A stretch of 64,000 bases of DNA from Ypsolopha sequella (taxonomy: Eukaryota; Arthropoda; Insecta; Lepidoptera; Ypsolophidae). Below the pieces are notes generated by a model. It worked only from the letters and a program-made list of their open reading frames with translations, was not told where the DNA came from and ran no database searches. The position numbers and the translations under genes are program-made. Below are positions 34,394 through 45,290 of this stretch, piece by piece; positions within the stretch are counted from its first letter, which is position 1; every line of letters starts with the position of its first letter. The stretch is taken from NCBI GenBank assembly GCA_934047225.1, contig OW203989.1, positions 9,647,977-9,711,976 of the forward strand, written 5' to 3'.

Positions 34394-35085
34394 TGTTTAG
34401 AATAAAATGTATATTTCGGAACGTATCCGACAATGGTCTATATATTTTGTCTATGGACTTGGAGCTGTCAAAAAAAAAACGAGGGACGTGGACATTTGGA
34501 ACAGATCGCGGACGATTTTAATATGTGTTATATTAAGGGCTTAATATAGAGGAAATCGATGCGGACATCGTAAAAAACATTATTAAGTCAAGGTCTGACA
34601 ATATTTTGGCGTGAAGGCCACTATCAGTGTATTTCCTGTGTGTGTGTGACATAACCTGAACACGCGGTGTGCGACAAGTGGACTTGTCAATTACCATTTC
34701 TTCTGGGTTCGGATGCATCCCGGGGTAGGAGGGTTGTGTTTAGATTCATCGTGGAAGGTGATCAACGTGTCACGGCACCGACACGCCTTGGAGTCCACGT
34801 GGAGGGTCTTCGTGCGAGGACTACTTGATGAGGTCATCATACAATTGTCTGGTAGGACATTTAATACTATATTTTGTAGAATATAAGATACTTGTATACT
34901 ATAAATCTGGGACAGCTTATGGGCCCCTGTTCCAGCTGCAAGTATCGCCCTTTACCATACAATTAGTGGTGTCTGAGCGTGGTTATGGAATCCTCGCATC
35001 AGTGACGCCGATGCCCGTCACTAGTCAGTATTACCACTTTTTATAAGCTACAATTTCTGGTAGCAACGAGCGTTTTTATCAAACA
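34394..35085 (+). repeat. BEL/Pao 3' LTR
   Basis: 692 bp, matching 29564-30255. Followed at once by the target duplication GTACC. Confidence 0.95.
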
Positions 35086-35359
35086 GTACCTATGATATAT
35101 ATTTATACATATAGAATGTTGCTAAGTTTCTTTCCCTTCTTCTGAACAAGACTAATCGAATGGGCGGAGTTAGGCATATTTTTATTATATGTATTGCATA
35201 TATTTATGATACTATTTATTCCTTATTCCTTTATTTTTTATTTAATTCAAGTGTTTTTTTTTTATTTATATTTATATTATATTATATTTATATATTATAA
35301 GTAAACCTAACCTTTATTATTTCCTTGTGTATTGCCTTATATTATTATTTATTATATGA

Positions 35360-35500
35360 AACTGTTACCTATAGACATAGATTATTTAATAATATTACAT
35401 TAAAACCGACCTTTATACGATACCGACCGAATATAATATAAGTGTGTCTGATACACCTACATTAAATAAATAAATATATTTCATTTCATTTCATTTTGCT
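35360..35500 (+). mobile_element. LINE-like 3' tail with (ATTTC)n
   Basis: AAATAAATAAATATATTTC leads into an ATTTC tandem run at 35477-35497. The preceding sequence resembles a LINE 3' UTR. No coding part. Confidence 0.4.
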
Positions 35501-35739
35501 GACATAGTTCCAGTACACCCGCAGGCTATTTTGGATATCTTATATGTGAAAATAAATAACTATCCGGGCAAATAGCTGCCATCCTATCACAATAATATAT
35601 ATTTTTTTTATTGATTGTAACCGGTGCACGAAAACTTCCTAAACCCTGATTGTAACAAAATTATGTTTTTTTTTTTATTTATGGTTACTTTTCTTTTATT
35701 GTTAGGAAATTTTCATTGAATATTATTTAACAATTTTTA

Positions 35740-35948
35740 CCTGCGGCTCCACTTGCATGATATTTGGTTTTACGTCATCCTTTTTCCCTCGGAAACCGTG
35801 CTTTTTTTTTTTCGGGATAAATGTAGCCTATGTAATAATTCATTGTATAAGCTATCTCCACTTCAAATTTTATCTAAATCGGTCCAGCTGTTTCTGCGTG
35901 AGGAAATAACAAACACACAAACTTTCGCATTTATAATATTAAGGGGAT
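35740..35948 (+). mobile_element. Helitron-like dispersed repeat
   Basis: CCTGCGGCTCCACTTGCATG, then TCGGGATAAATGTAGCCTAT, ATCTAAATCGGTCCAGCTGT and CACAAACTTTCGCATTTATA. This block order is that of a very common lepidopteran repeat. The ends are not resolved. Confidence 0.55.
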
Positions 35949-36934
35949 GATTTTACATTTTCTTTTAGTTTTATAATGTTCGTTACACTGCAATATTGTC
36001 GCTTTGACGTGTATAGTATAAGTGTGCTCTGCCTGTACTTAGGTATATAAGGTAGATAAAAAACGCTTTGACTTTGACAAACTTAATGAAAATTTCAAAA
36101 AATTGAAAAGAATATTGTAATTTTTAGTAAATGTTTTAATTCAACGTCTCTAAAATGAAAACATTAATTTGCACAATATTTACTGTACTTAAAAGGTACT
36201 ACAAACAAAAAAGTAGTAATAGATAAGCCCGTTTTTTTAGTGGAGTGACGTAACATGTAAAAAGCTCGTTAAAAAAACACAAAAAAAGATTTATCATAAA
36301 AGATACCGCAAACTACAAAACGGTGGTAACGAAGCTACAATTAAACCGGCCAGTCGTTCACGTAAAACTATTTCAAGGTCTCTTCTGATCCAGCATTCAG
36401 CCATAAACCATTCACAAAGCTCGTTGGAAACGGATTACAACCGTACAATGCACAAAGAGTACGTTTTATCACTTTTATTTTATTTCCCGTGAACACAGTC
36501 AATCTGTCCCAGTGTCTTGTTTATCGATAAACCTTTTTCCACCGCAATCTTGATTCAATGGTGCGTGAAATTCGTAAAGTGATTCTAGCACCTCATTGAT
36601 CACTTAGACTATGTACACTACAATATTTCTAGAAAAAGGTGTTGGAAATTTAGAGCTTTTGCTACATAAAGATCGTATTTAGGAGTAATGTGGTTTTCAA
36701 GCAGCAAATTGAGTCTGTTGTGAATGGTTTTGGCCAAATTATACTCGTTTCTGTTTTTTATTTTTTCTTTTGACGGTTGTAATTATAGTATTTAGAAAAT
36801 AATGTGGAACTTATTTTTCGTCTCTGTTGTTGATTGGCCCTTAAGCGGTTTTATAATAAATTCGGCCAATCGCAGTAGAGAATCGCTATGTTATAATGTA
36901 ATATTATAAAATCGGATAAACAATGTAGGTACTT
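35949..36934. other. Intron sequence, nothing recognised
   Basis: No supported feature. Confidence 0.4.
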
Positions 36935-36990
36935 TAGTAGGTAAGTCAGATCTCATTATGAAGTTTCATTAGGTTGGTAGTCTCGTCACT
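36935..36990 (+). mobile_element. LINE 3' fragment
   Basis: GATCTCATTATGAAG..TCATTAGG.TGGTAGTCTCGTCA matches the LINE end at 40848-40880. Confidence 0.5.
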
Positions 36991-37070
36991 TATTTACCCT
37001 TATTATATTGATATTTAAATGTATATACATATGTATATACATTTAAATATCAATATAATAAGGGTAAATA
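36991..37070. repeat. Perfect 80-bp palindrome
   Basis: TATTTACCCTTATTATATTG..GTATATACAT is followed directly by its exact complement, with the centre at 37030|37031. There is no mismatch and no spacer. Confidence 0.92.
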
Positions 37071-37154
37071 ATTTTAATAGATATCATAGACTTACATAAA
37101 CTTGATTTTCATTTAATTTACTCTATCTTTTACGTCTATCCCCCTATTTTTACT

Positions 37155-37290
37155 TTTCTAGTGACTATTTCTTCACCACCCAAAGGTTGGCTGGAAGAAA
37201 TCGCTTTAAGTGATAAGTCCGCCTTTGTACAAAATTATGTTTTCAATACTCTGTTTTCTTTTATATGTCTTTTGTGTACAATAAAGTGTC
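37155..37290 (+). mobile_element. Retroelement 3'-end repeat, copy 1
   Basis: AAAGGTTGGCTGGAAGAAAT, GATAAGTCCGCCTTTGTACA and TGTGTACAATAAAGTGT are shared with 41350-41480. This block is a frequent LINE/SINE 3' end in Lepidoptera. It ends about 150 nt before the IS5 exon. Confidence 0.6.
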
Positions 37291-37442
37291 AATTCAATAA
37301 TTCATTCATACTTATAAAACTGCTTTGGATATTGCAACGTTAATTGCTATAGCAATTGCAGTAGATAAAACAACATCATGACACGAATATCTACAAACTG
37401 TGCAGGGCTAACAATTAATTCATCTTATTATTATTCCCCCAG

Positions 37443-37614
37443 GCATGCGTATCCTGGTGATGCTACTACTGGATACTCTACCGATGCTTGGCAACGTTCT
37501 GCTCCTGTGTTTCTTCGTGTTTTTTATCTTTGGCATCGTCGGCGTTCAACTCTGGGAGGGGATCCTTCGGCAACGCTGCGAGCTGGTGCTACCACCCAAC
37601 GTCATCCGGCCCAA
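37443..37614 (+). CDS. Ca-alpha1T: T-type calcium channel alpha-1, exon coding S4-S5 linker and IS5
   Basis: Starts with the rest of a Ser codon, then [18 protein letters not shown] (S4-S5 linker). The S5 helix follows, ending in [14 protein letters not shown], and then the start of the large extracellular loop with L-R-Q-R-C-E. This is one of the most conserved parts of the Cav3 family and identifies the gene. The acceptor follows a pyrimidine run (ttattccccccag type); the donor AA|gtatgt leaves phase 2. No stop or frameshift is seen. Confidence 0.96.
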
Positions 37615-39072
37615 GTATGTTACCTTGCTACAGCCATTGGCATTGACGTAAAAATTAACCAGGGGGCTAGTCTGGCAATTTTAGAAGTATCGGAAGCCTA
37701 ATGGCAGGCTACTGGCCACATAAATAAACATTGCGAGGATTCTTGCTGGGCAATGGAAGAAATTAGCTCGAGGTCGATTAAAGAAACAAAAAAAAATATT
37801 ACTAACGATGATAGGAAACTATGCAGTGATTGATCAGAACTACATATATTTATCTTATTAGTTGAAGTCAAATAAGTATCACAGATAAGAAATGACATCT
37901 TTAAATTTTTACACATTTTTATTTCAAATAGAAAATATGCAATCGTCACTGCAGCAGCAGCTATATGTATAACTAAAATAGCTTGGCTAGCCTCTACAGT
38001 CAAAGAGATCCTCTCAATTATTCGTCAAATACGGTGTAACTTTCAGAATAAAAAAGTAAGGTTAATAAAGTCAAAAGGGGATTAAAAAACGCAAATGCAA
38101 CTTCAACTTGATTTTCATTTTATTTTATTCCATTTGCTCGAGAACACTCGTCTTAGTGGCACGTCCCATTGCTAACGTTGACTGCATGCAATATTTAACG
38201 CTTTCATCCCGACAGCACAGCCATGGCTGCTCCATATCATTGTTATACAGTGTGTATTCAAAATAGTTGACGAATTTTTTATCGAAGAGCGTGTTCTCTT
38301 ATTTGGTAATCGTATCGTAATTGTTGTGGAAATTTTAACAAATTATTTTTGTACCTAATATTGAATTTATTTCAAAGATGTTTCTTATTTTCATACTCAT
38401 TATGCATAGCATTTTGTATCATTGAAATTACAGTAAGTTGACATTATAAATATTAAATAAAACAACAAACGCATTTTTATCTCATAAAATAACATAGATT
38501 TTAAAGTGAGTTCATCCGTCTACTTAAAATTAAGTTACACATTCGTTGAGTATTTTGAATCATTCGAAATGTAACATATTTTTCGCCACATAACATTTTT
38601 GATACACATAATATACCAAATGTCTTGAACGCGCATGTCGTTTTGCTTTTCGTGGAATTTTACTGACACAAATAAATATTGCATTCCGTCAATACACAGT
38701 ACATTACAGTGAGTTAAATTAAGTACAGTATTTACTTTACATTCTAGTAATCAGTAAACATGGAATACTAACTAATAGTTGCAACCATACTAACACTTGT
38801 TTTGTAGATAAAAATAATACCATAGAAAAAGTAAAACTGTGACGTCCATAAAAGCATAAGAAAAGCATACCTATCACATCAATATATTTAGAAAATAGTT
38901 TTAGAACATTTTAACCATACTGAAGTAAAAGATGGATGTTTTTAAATGAGTCCATAATGCGCAAGAAATGTGATTAAAACATTTAGTATCTTTCAAAATG
39001 AAAGCAAATTTTATAACAAACTAATCCATCTTTTATCTTCACTCAAAACCCAAAACTAACAATGTAGATACC
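37615..39072. other. Intron sequence, nothing recognised
   Basis: AT-rich; the 101-codon minus-strand ORF at 37698-38003 lacks any motif. Confidence 0.4.
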
Positions 39073-39407
39073 TAAAGTCCCCGTCACGAGAAGCTATAAA
39101 TTTTGTAAATAAAGAACTTCTACTAAGTTACGTAGCAACAATTCTATCAACAACAATCGGGTTATATTTTAGCGATATAAAGTTTTGTATAAGTTTTGTT
39201 GTACTAGAACGCGTCTGACTCAATCATAGAACGTAAACATTTAGACCGCCATTTTGAAGTAAGTTCACGCTGACATGACGCTGTCAATGCTGTCATTCAA
39301 GTTTCGAATGCGTCTCAGTTTGTTTGTGTTGTTTTCGCGGATTTTGCGGTTGCGAACCCCTGAATGTGTGTTTACAAAATTTAAAGCTTCTCGTGACGGG
39401 GACTTTA
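39073..39407. mobile_element. TIR element TAAAGTCCCCGTCACGAGAA (335 bp)
   Basis: TAAAGTCCCCGTCACGAGAA at 39073 is mirrored by TTCTCGTGACGGGGACTTTA ending at 39407. The TIR extends about 38 nt, to AAATTTTGTAAA. The interior has no transposase. Confidence 0.8.
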
Positions 39408-40665
39408 GCTACTAACATTAGGTACATACATAACACCTGCCACTGCTTCCTTGTGTTCCAGAGACATCTCTGAATGGTTCAGGGTGCGCGTCCGAATCAA
39501 TTCGTAAGGCGATAAACATAAACTAAATGTTTCTAAACGAGATCTGTTGTTTCGTGTACCTTCACAAGTCCAAGCCAGTTATGCTATGGACTTCTTCTTT
39601 TCACAATATGGCAGTTCCGCTTTTGAAAGATTTGAAGATCCATAAATGAAAAAATATGCGTTGATGCCACGGCTTAGTGCAGTAGTCTCGCTTACTAAGC
39701 CGTAGCATATACCGGCAGCGAACGATTCACAACTTTTATATCAACCTGTATATGCCATTTTCATGGCTAAGATTTCAATTGGTGAATTGCTATATTGTAT
39801 CTTCGTAATTCTGATGATAGTCTCCAATATTGTTACTTCCCAATTTCTGCACACAAACTCCTAGCGTGTCCTTTTAAACTAAGTAAAAACGCGATGACCA
39901 ATTTTCCACGTAACACAGTACACTACCTATGACACAATTTTCATTTATTGAACAACAAAATAAACTGTTTTCAGTTCACGTATTTAAACTGTAATTACTA
40001 AAATAATTAACACAGTGATCCCCGACTCCATTTATTACAGAAATACATTAACCATTCCATTAAAATGCTGTCATATTATAGCTTATCATTGCATAACTCC
40101 GTCTAATTAAAATCATTTTAACGAGCAGGTCATTTTCAAGTCTCTTTTTAAGCTTCATTTTCAACAGAACAAATCAGTTAAATGTTTAAGTGGGCACTCG
40201 AATAGAAAAGAAGGGCACATTAATGTCCTAATGGCTATTAAGGGGGGAGGGCCTTTAACGAGTGGGGTCCAACGATGTGAGGTTAGTGTCACATTTACGT
40301 GTACCGGCTGCACCGGTAACATTAAACTGTGGGTAGACCTTTAATATGACCACGGATAGTAAAAATGATTACTTTGATAATGATAATAATGCTACAGCCT
40401 AAAAGTGTACTAATTACCGAGGTTAAGAAGTGACCGTAAGTACTAGAAAAAATTGTACTATGCTTGTTTTAAAAACTATACAAAATTTTGATTTCTAGAC
40501 CAACTTATAATATTGATATTGAAAGAAATACAAAAATGGACTTGAATCAGAATGCAAAATAAACAAAATATACATCAAGAAAGTGTCAGCCACACTGTAA
40601 TCTGCCTAAAACCTTTGAACCCACTATCACAAATTAGGCTTCTGTTCAATATTAGAACATACATA
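39408..40665. other. Intron sequence, nothing recognised
   Basis: No supported feature. Confidence 0.4.
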
Positions 40666-40669
40666 CTAT

Positions 40670-40910
40670 ACTATCGGAGAAAACTCCACAAGTCCACATC
40701 TCGCTCCTTCTGAGTGTTCCCAAGCACAATTCTGCTGCCTATAGGAAATCCTTTGCGTTCAAGACCGTTCGTCTTTGGAATGAGTTACCCACTGAGATCC
40801 GTATGTCACCTTCTTTGGAGATACTCAAGCGAAATATTAGATCTCATTATGAAGGCTCGTTAGGATGGTAGTCTCGTCATTTTATCACACAGTTTATTTA
40901 TATTATATAT
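40670..40910 (+). mobile_element. LINE ORF2 C-terminal fragment
   Basis: Reads L-L-S-V-P-K-H-N-S-A-A-Y-R-K-S-F-A-F, R-L-W-N-E-L-P-T-E-I-R and I-R-S-H-Y-E-G before a stop. The pattern P.H......SF......WN.LP is the ORF2 C-terminus of jockey/R1-like LINEs. 5'-truncated. Confidence 0.7.
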
Positions 40911-41344
40911 TTATTATATTTACTTATACATCGAAGGCATCAAGCTGAAAGGGCGTATGTACAAAAATATAAAATCTCCACTTGTTTTTTTATCTTTAAT
41001 TATAAATACGCCTTTTCACGTCGTAGACTTAGGCATAAAATTACCTATAGCCAATGGATTCGTCCAAAAAAGTCGGAATGGAACTCAGAAAATTTGTAGA
41101 TACGCCTTTTTAGTTTGATGCTCTCGATATGTATAGTATATTTATCTATTTAAATGGTATTTATAACTAAAAGAAATTTATACTTTTTTATTATTTTGAC
41201 ATATAAATAGGAAGTATATTAGTACAATATACAAGTAGTTGATAGTTTGTTATGTATATATCCACTTTATTGGTTTTTGTTTTCTTGTTTTCTTTATAAA
41301 GTATTTGTAATGTGTTTAAATCCCACTTGTACATTTCATGAATA

Positions 41345-41485
41345 ATCATTTCAGTATCATCCAACGGTTGGCCGGAAGAAATTGCTTTTAGTAATAAGCC
41401 CGCCTTTGTACAGTATTGTGTATCACTAACTTTGTTTTATTTATTTTTATTTCGTGTGTGTTCAATAAAGAGTCCATTTATTCAT
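41345..41485 (+). mobile_element. Retroelement 3'-end repeat, copy 2
   Basis: ACGGTTGGCCGGAAGAAATT, AATAAGCCCGCCTTTGTACA and TTCAATAAAGAGT match 37155-37290. Confidence 0.6.
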
Positions 41486-42865
41486 TAATTCGCGCGTACT
41501 CTAACGGTATTAAAAGTGAAAAGAGGGTCAGTGGTAACTTCTTCGATTGTACATATGGATCGTTGGCCCTTACCTTCCTTCCATACTTGGCATGTTTGCA
41601 TGTATCGGTAGCTAACAAATTAATTTATCGATCGATCGTAGGTAGAGCAAAGCATCGTAATTACGAAAATGTACGTAGATTAAATATGGATGAGACTTTA
41701 AACAAACAGAATAAAGGGGTCTTGAGATTCAAGGCCTAGCTAGTAGCTATGACAAGTTGGTAATTATAGCTTTAGGAATTATTCTTTACAGGTCATTGTG
41801 TAATTTGAATCGGGTGGAAATTCGTCAGCTGGTAGGTTTTCCCATAATTTTTTTGTATGGGCAAGTTTTATCTTTATCTATTATGACATATATATATTAT
41901 ATATATATTTATTATAGTTATCAAAAAAAAATATCAAGATATGCCAAGTTTGAGCATCACAAGAAGATACAATTTAAAACTAACATTATATCATTGCAGT
42001 ATATCCCCATTCAGAGTTTCAGAGGTCCTTACGACTACAATGATATTATAATGTTACAATTTTTTACATTTATTTTTATAAATAAAAGTTCTTCATTCAA
42101 TACGATATATCTTCATAACGGGAAATCCAATGAGGGATCTTCATAACGGGAAATCCAATGAGGTTATCTTTATACAATATGATTGTGGAAAACCTACTAG
42201 ATGACGAAACTACCTGACGCAAAATTACTAAAACAACGACTAAGCAATCTTGAAAAAAAACTTCCAGCGGTAACCTACAGACCCATAGCTAGGTACTGGA
42301 TAATTGAAAATTATTAAATCGTGCCTATTGAAGCAGATTCTGAAAGCTTTAGTTTTAATTTAAGAGCTGCAAAAACTTTTTTTTTTGTAATAAATTACTA
42401 AGCTTCTGCTCGTAAAACTTAGGGACTATTTTTCAATTAAAAATATATATTTTTGACAGCACTTAAATCTTGTCAAATTAAAATAAAGAAAAGTGCCAAT
42501 TATGTCAGAGAAAACGTAATTTAAATATATATTTTAAATAAAAGAAAAGTCAATTATGTCAGAAAAAACGTACCCATGATAGTTAAGTGAGTGTATAATT
42601 TTTAGAAACGCAAATCGGAACACTTCAATCCGTATCCATATTGATATCAACGTTTCATTGCACTACCTACCCCCGATCTAATCTCTATAGATGTTCGTGA
42701 CACCGCATGTACTTGTAAGTTGAAAATTAGATTCAGATCACTATGTGTGACTTCCTAATTCAACATCATCATCATCATTCCTGACAGAAAATATTAAATC
42801 CAGGATACTAAAATTCTTATAAACTTTCACAACACCAAAGCCTCAACAAAACTCTTAATTTACAG
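41486..42865. other. Intron sequence with small tandem duplications
   Basis: TCTTCATAACGGGAAATCCA is duplicated in tandem (28-bp unit, 42110-42165). AATTATGTCAGAGAAAACGT is partly duplicated at 42498 and 42552. A stretch at 42320-42470 resembles the inverted-repeat element at 57173-57340 (TTGACAGCACTTAAA). No exon. Confidence 0.45.
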
Positions 42866-43142
42866 CATATCATTCTACTACGAGTTTTCAAAAGAACTGG
42901 ACTACATCTGTACCACCCCAGAAGACAGTGGCATGCACCATTGCGGGGATTTCCCTCCGTTCAGATATGGGGCCCTGGAGTGCAATGAGACGGCCAAACC
43001 CTTCAACTTCAATCAACCAACGAACACTTCGTGTGTCAACTGGAACCAGTATTACTCCAACTGCACCCAAAGGGGATCAAATCCGTTTCAAGGGACGATT
43101 TCCTTTGACAATATTGGACTCGCTTGGGTCGCTATTTTTCTT
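42866..43142 (+). CDS. Ca-alpha1T: T-type calcium channel alpha-1, exon coding extracellular turret and P-loop of domain I
   Basis: The first base completes an Asn codon. The exon codes the long S5-P extracellular loop, with at least seven Cys and three N-glycosylation sequons (N-E-T, N-T-S, N-C-T). The diagnostic block C-V-N-W-N-Q-Y-Y follows, then N-P-F-Q-G and F-D-N-I-G-L-A-W-V-A-I-F-L leading into the pore helix. C-V-N-W-N-Q-Y-Y and F-D-N-I-G are Cav3 hallmarks and exclude the Cav1 and Cav2 types. It ends in phase 0 before the donor CTT|gtaagt. A copy of a dispersed repeat begins about 35 nt after the donor. Confidence 0.96.
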
Positions 43143-43175
43143 GTAAGTATAATATATTTTTCAATGCAAGTGCTC

Positions 43176-43510
43176 GTAAAGGCCCACTTTTTATGCATCA
43201 AAACCGAACAGAAAGTCGATTATATTGCCCTAGGGCTTTATTATTATTATTTTTTTTTTAATTTACTTACAATGGTTGGCTAACCTGCAGCCTCTCCTGT
43301 GTACCGTAAATGTTATACTTTTTTTCCACTGTTTAACGGCTCTAGATACAGTCCTTTTGAGCCAATCATAATTTAAAGTTCACAAGATTATATTTGTTTT
43401 ATTTCCTCACACTATGCATTGAAAAACGTAGTATGATACACGGGCGTAAGAGTAATAAATTACTCGGTTATCCTCGTTATTTATTCCTTTTCGCCCTTGT
43501 AGCATAAACT
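43176..43510 (+). repeat. Dispersed repeat, copy 2 of a pair
   Basis: Matches 15624-15935 along most of its length in the same orientation. It starts about 35 nt downstream of the P-loop exon donor. Confidence 0.8.
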
Positions 43511-43544
43511 ACTATTAACTTGAAACGTACCATGTGAAGTGTTC

Positions 43545-43760
43545 GCAGGTGTGAACTGTGAAATTCAAGTCACAGTTACCACTTGGTACACCCTGTTTTC
43601 ACTGATGATTTTTACGTCCCTATCGCCGTACTTCAGGCACAAATGGAATAACAGCAAACATGCCTCCTGAAGCACGCAGACAGAACACAAATTAATTTGC
43701 ATCGCGGGAATTAAACCCACGACCTTTAAGTTAGCAGGTGGTGTGCTATTTTTGTGCTCA
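43545..43760 (-). mobile_element. SINE body fragment
   Basis: GTGTGAACTGTGAAATTCAA, CTTGGTACACCC and CTATCGCCGTACTTCAGGCA match the minus-strand SINE at 61950-62070. The tRNA head is absent or too decayed. Confidence 0.55.
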
Positions 43761-44833
43761 CTTCGGTATTTACATTCTAGGTGAATCTTAAAAAGTTTTT
43801 GGAGTGTGTGTCATGTTATTCATGACGTATGGCATGTGTTTATGCATTGGTATGAAATCTGCTTGGAAATACACATCGAAATATTTTCAAAGTATAACGT
43901 CATAGAAAATTTTCTGTATATTTATTATATACATTACGGGTGCTTTTGTGGCGTGCTGAGAAACTTAAACCATATGTTCTGCTGATTATAATAAGTCTTT
44001 CTTTACATATGAAATTGCCGAAATTTTCTTACAGATTCTTGAGTTCATAGTTCCTGTAATTCAATAGCTAATTCCATCATTTGTTTTTTGTTTGTAAGTT
44101 GATTTCAAGGTTTTTCATCTACGTATTAAATTTCATCTTCATATCGTTTTGATAACCAAAATTTAAATTTCGAAAACAGTTCCTCCTAAATGCCATCCAT
44201 GATAAGATTCGTAATCTGGGGGCACGGCAGTGCCCCCGCAAAGTCTCGCAGAAAAAACGCGGAACTGCCGTACCATCCTTTTCTCGAAGCAACTCACGGC
44301 ACTTTCAACCCCCCTGTATCTTCGTTGTGGGTGAAGCTAGAAGTCTGAAATTTCAGGAACCCAGAGTACTTACTGATCCTACTTCTGACCCCAAATTACA
44401 ACTTTGTACCTATATTCGATTACGAAATATCTCAAGTCAAAGTTCCCTTATTTTGTCACTGACTGACTGACACATCATCAAAAGTCTAAAGGTGTTCTAG
44501 CCGGCCTACAAACTTGAAATTTTGCATGCGGTTAGTGTTAAGTGTACATTGCAACAAAAAAATATAAAAATGTTATTTGCGGTTGGTAATTTAATATTTC
44601 CATATAAAGTCTATACAAAATGTATGTTTCCAGCTGCATCTATAAATTTGTATGACACTAGATGACGTTGGTGGTATGCTGCTTTGCATTAAAGACGCCT
44701 AAAACGAAAAATTCTACGTTAAAGTTAAGTGCGAAAACTAAAAAATAAAACCGGTAAAGTGCGAATCTGACTCGTGCATAAAGAGTTCCGTACCCCTACA
44801 CAATACGGGTACGGAACCCTAAAAGTAAATAAC

Positions 44834-45088
44834 TGTTAGGATATAGGTATTCCAGTAAAAAGCAGAGTTTAACGATCCAAATAATATACTATTTATTCAT
44901 CGTTATTTTGTCAGGAGAGGTGTGTCACGTATAGCTCGCTGAAGGCGCAGGCAGTAAAGAGAAACTATTCAAGGGACTTTTAGTCAAGTGGTTGAAGTGG
45001 CTTGTTCATAAAAACAAATATTAACAAGTAAGAAAGAGACAGAATATAGTGTTGAAATGATATTGATTTGTTTTTGTACATTCCAACA
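44834..45088 (-). repeat. Copia 3' LTR
   Basis: 255 bp, TGTTAGG..CCAACA on the + strand. No difference from 49639-49893 was seen. Confidence 0.95.
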
Positions 45089-45104
45089 CGCCCCCTCAAA
45101 AATA
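45089..45104 (-). promoter_or_regulatory. Copia polypurine tract
   Basis: The minus strand reads TTTTTGAGGGGGCG directly before the 3' LTR, a purine run suited to priming plus-strand DNA. Confidence 0.65.
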
Positions 45105-45290
45105 AATCCCTTTTCATTAAAATTCTAAAATTATACTTTATACAAAATTTATAAACACACACCTTCCTTTATCTGGGGAATAATTATCATGGTCCAACAT
45201 TTGTTGCACAGGATTAGGGAAACCCAGAAAACCTAATCAGACCAATATAGAATTTAATTTACTAATTATCTTTACTATGTTGCTCCATAT

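Larger units (their letters stand above)
29564..35085 (+). mobile_element. BEL/Pao LTR retrotransposon, internally deleted (5.5 kb)
   Basis: Two 692-bp LTRs flank a 4.1-kb interior. The duplication GTACC lies at 29559-29563 and 35086-35090; 5 bp is usual for BEL/Pao. The LTRs start TGTTTAG and end AAACA. Four substitutions and two 1-nt indels separate them, so the insertion is young. gag is open (30971-32917) but pol is reduced to a broken protease and parts of integrase; reverse transcriptase and RNase H are gone. It lies in the 21-kb intron in the same sense as the channel gene, so its LTR signals could interfere with transcription (inference). Confidence 0.93.

Noticed and set aside
41416..42146. 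Two + strand ORFs of 107 and 129 codons
   Set aside because: AT-rich, low complexity, no motif, and the first starts in a retroelement tail; chance ORFs.
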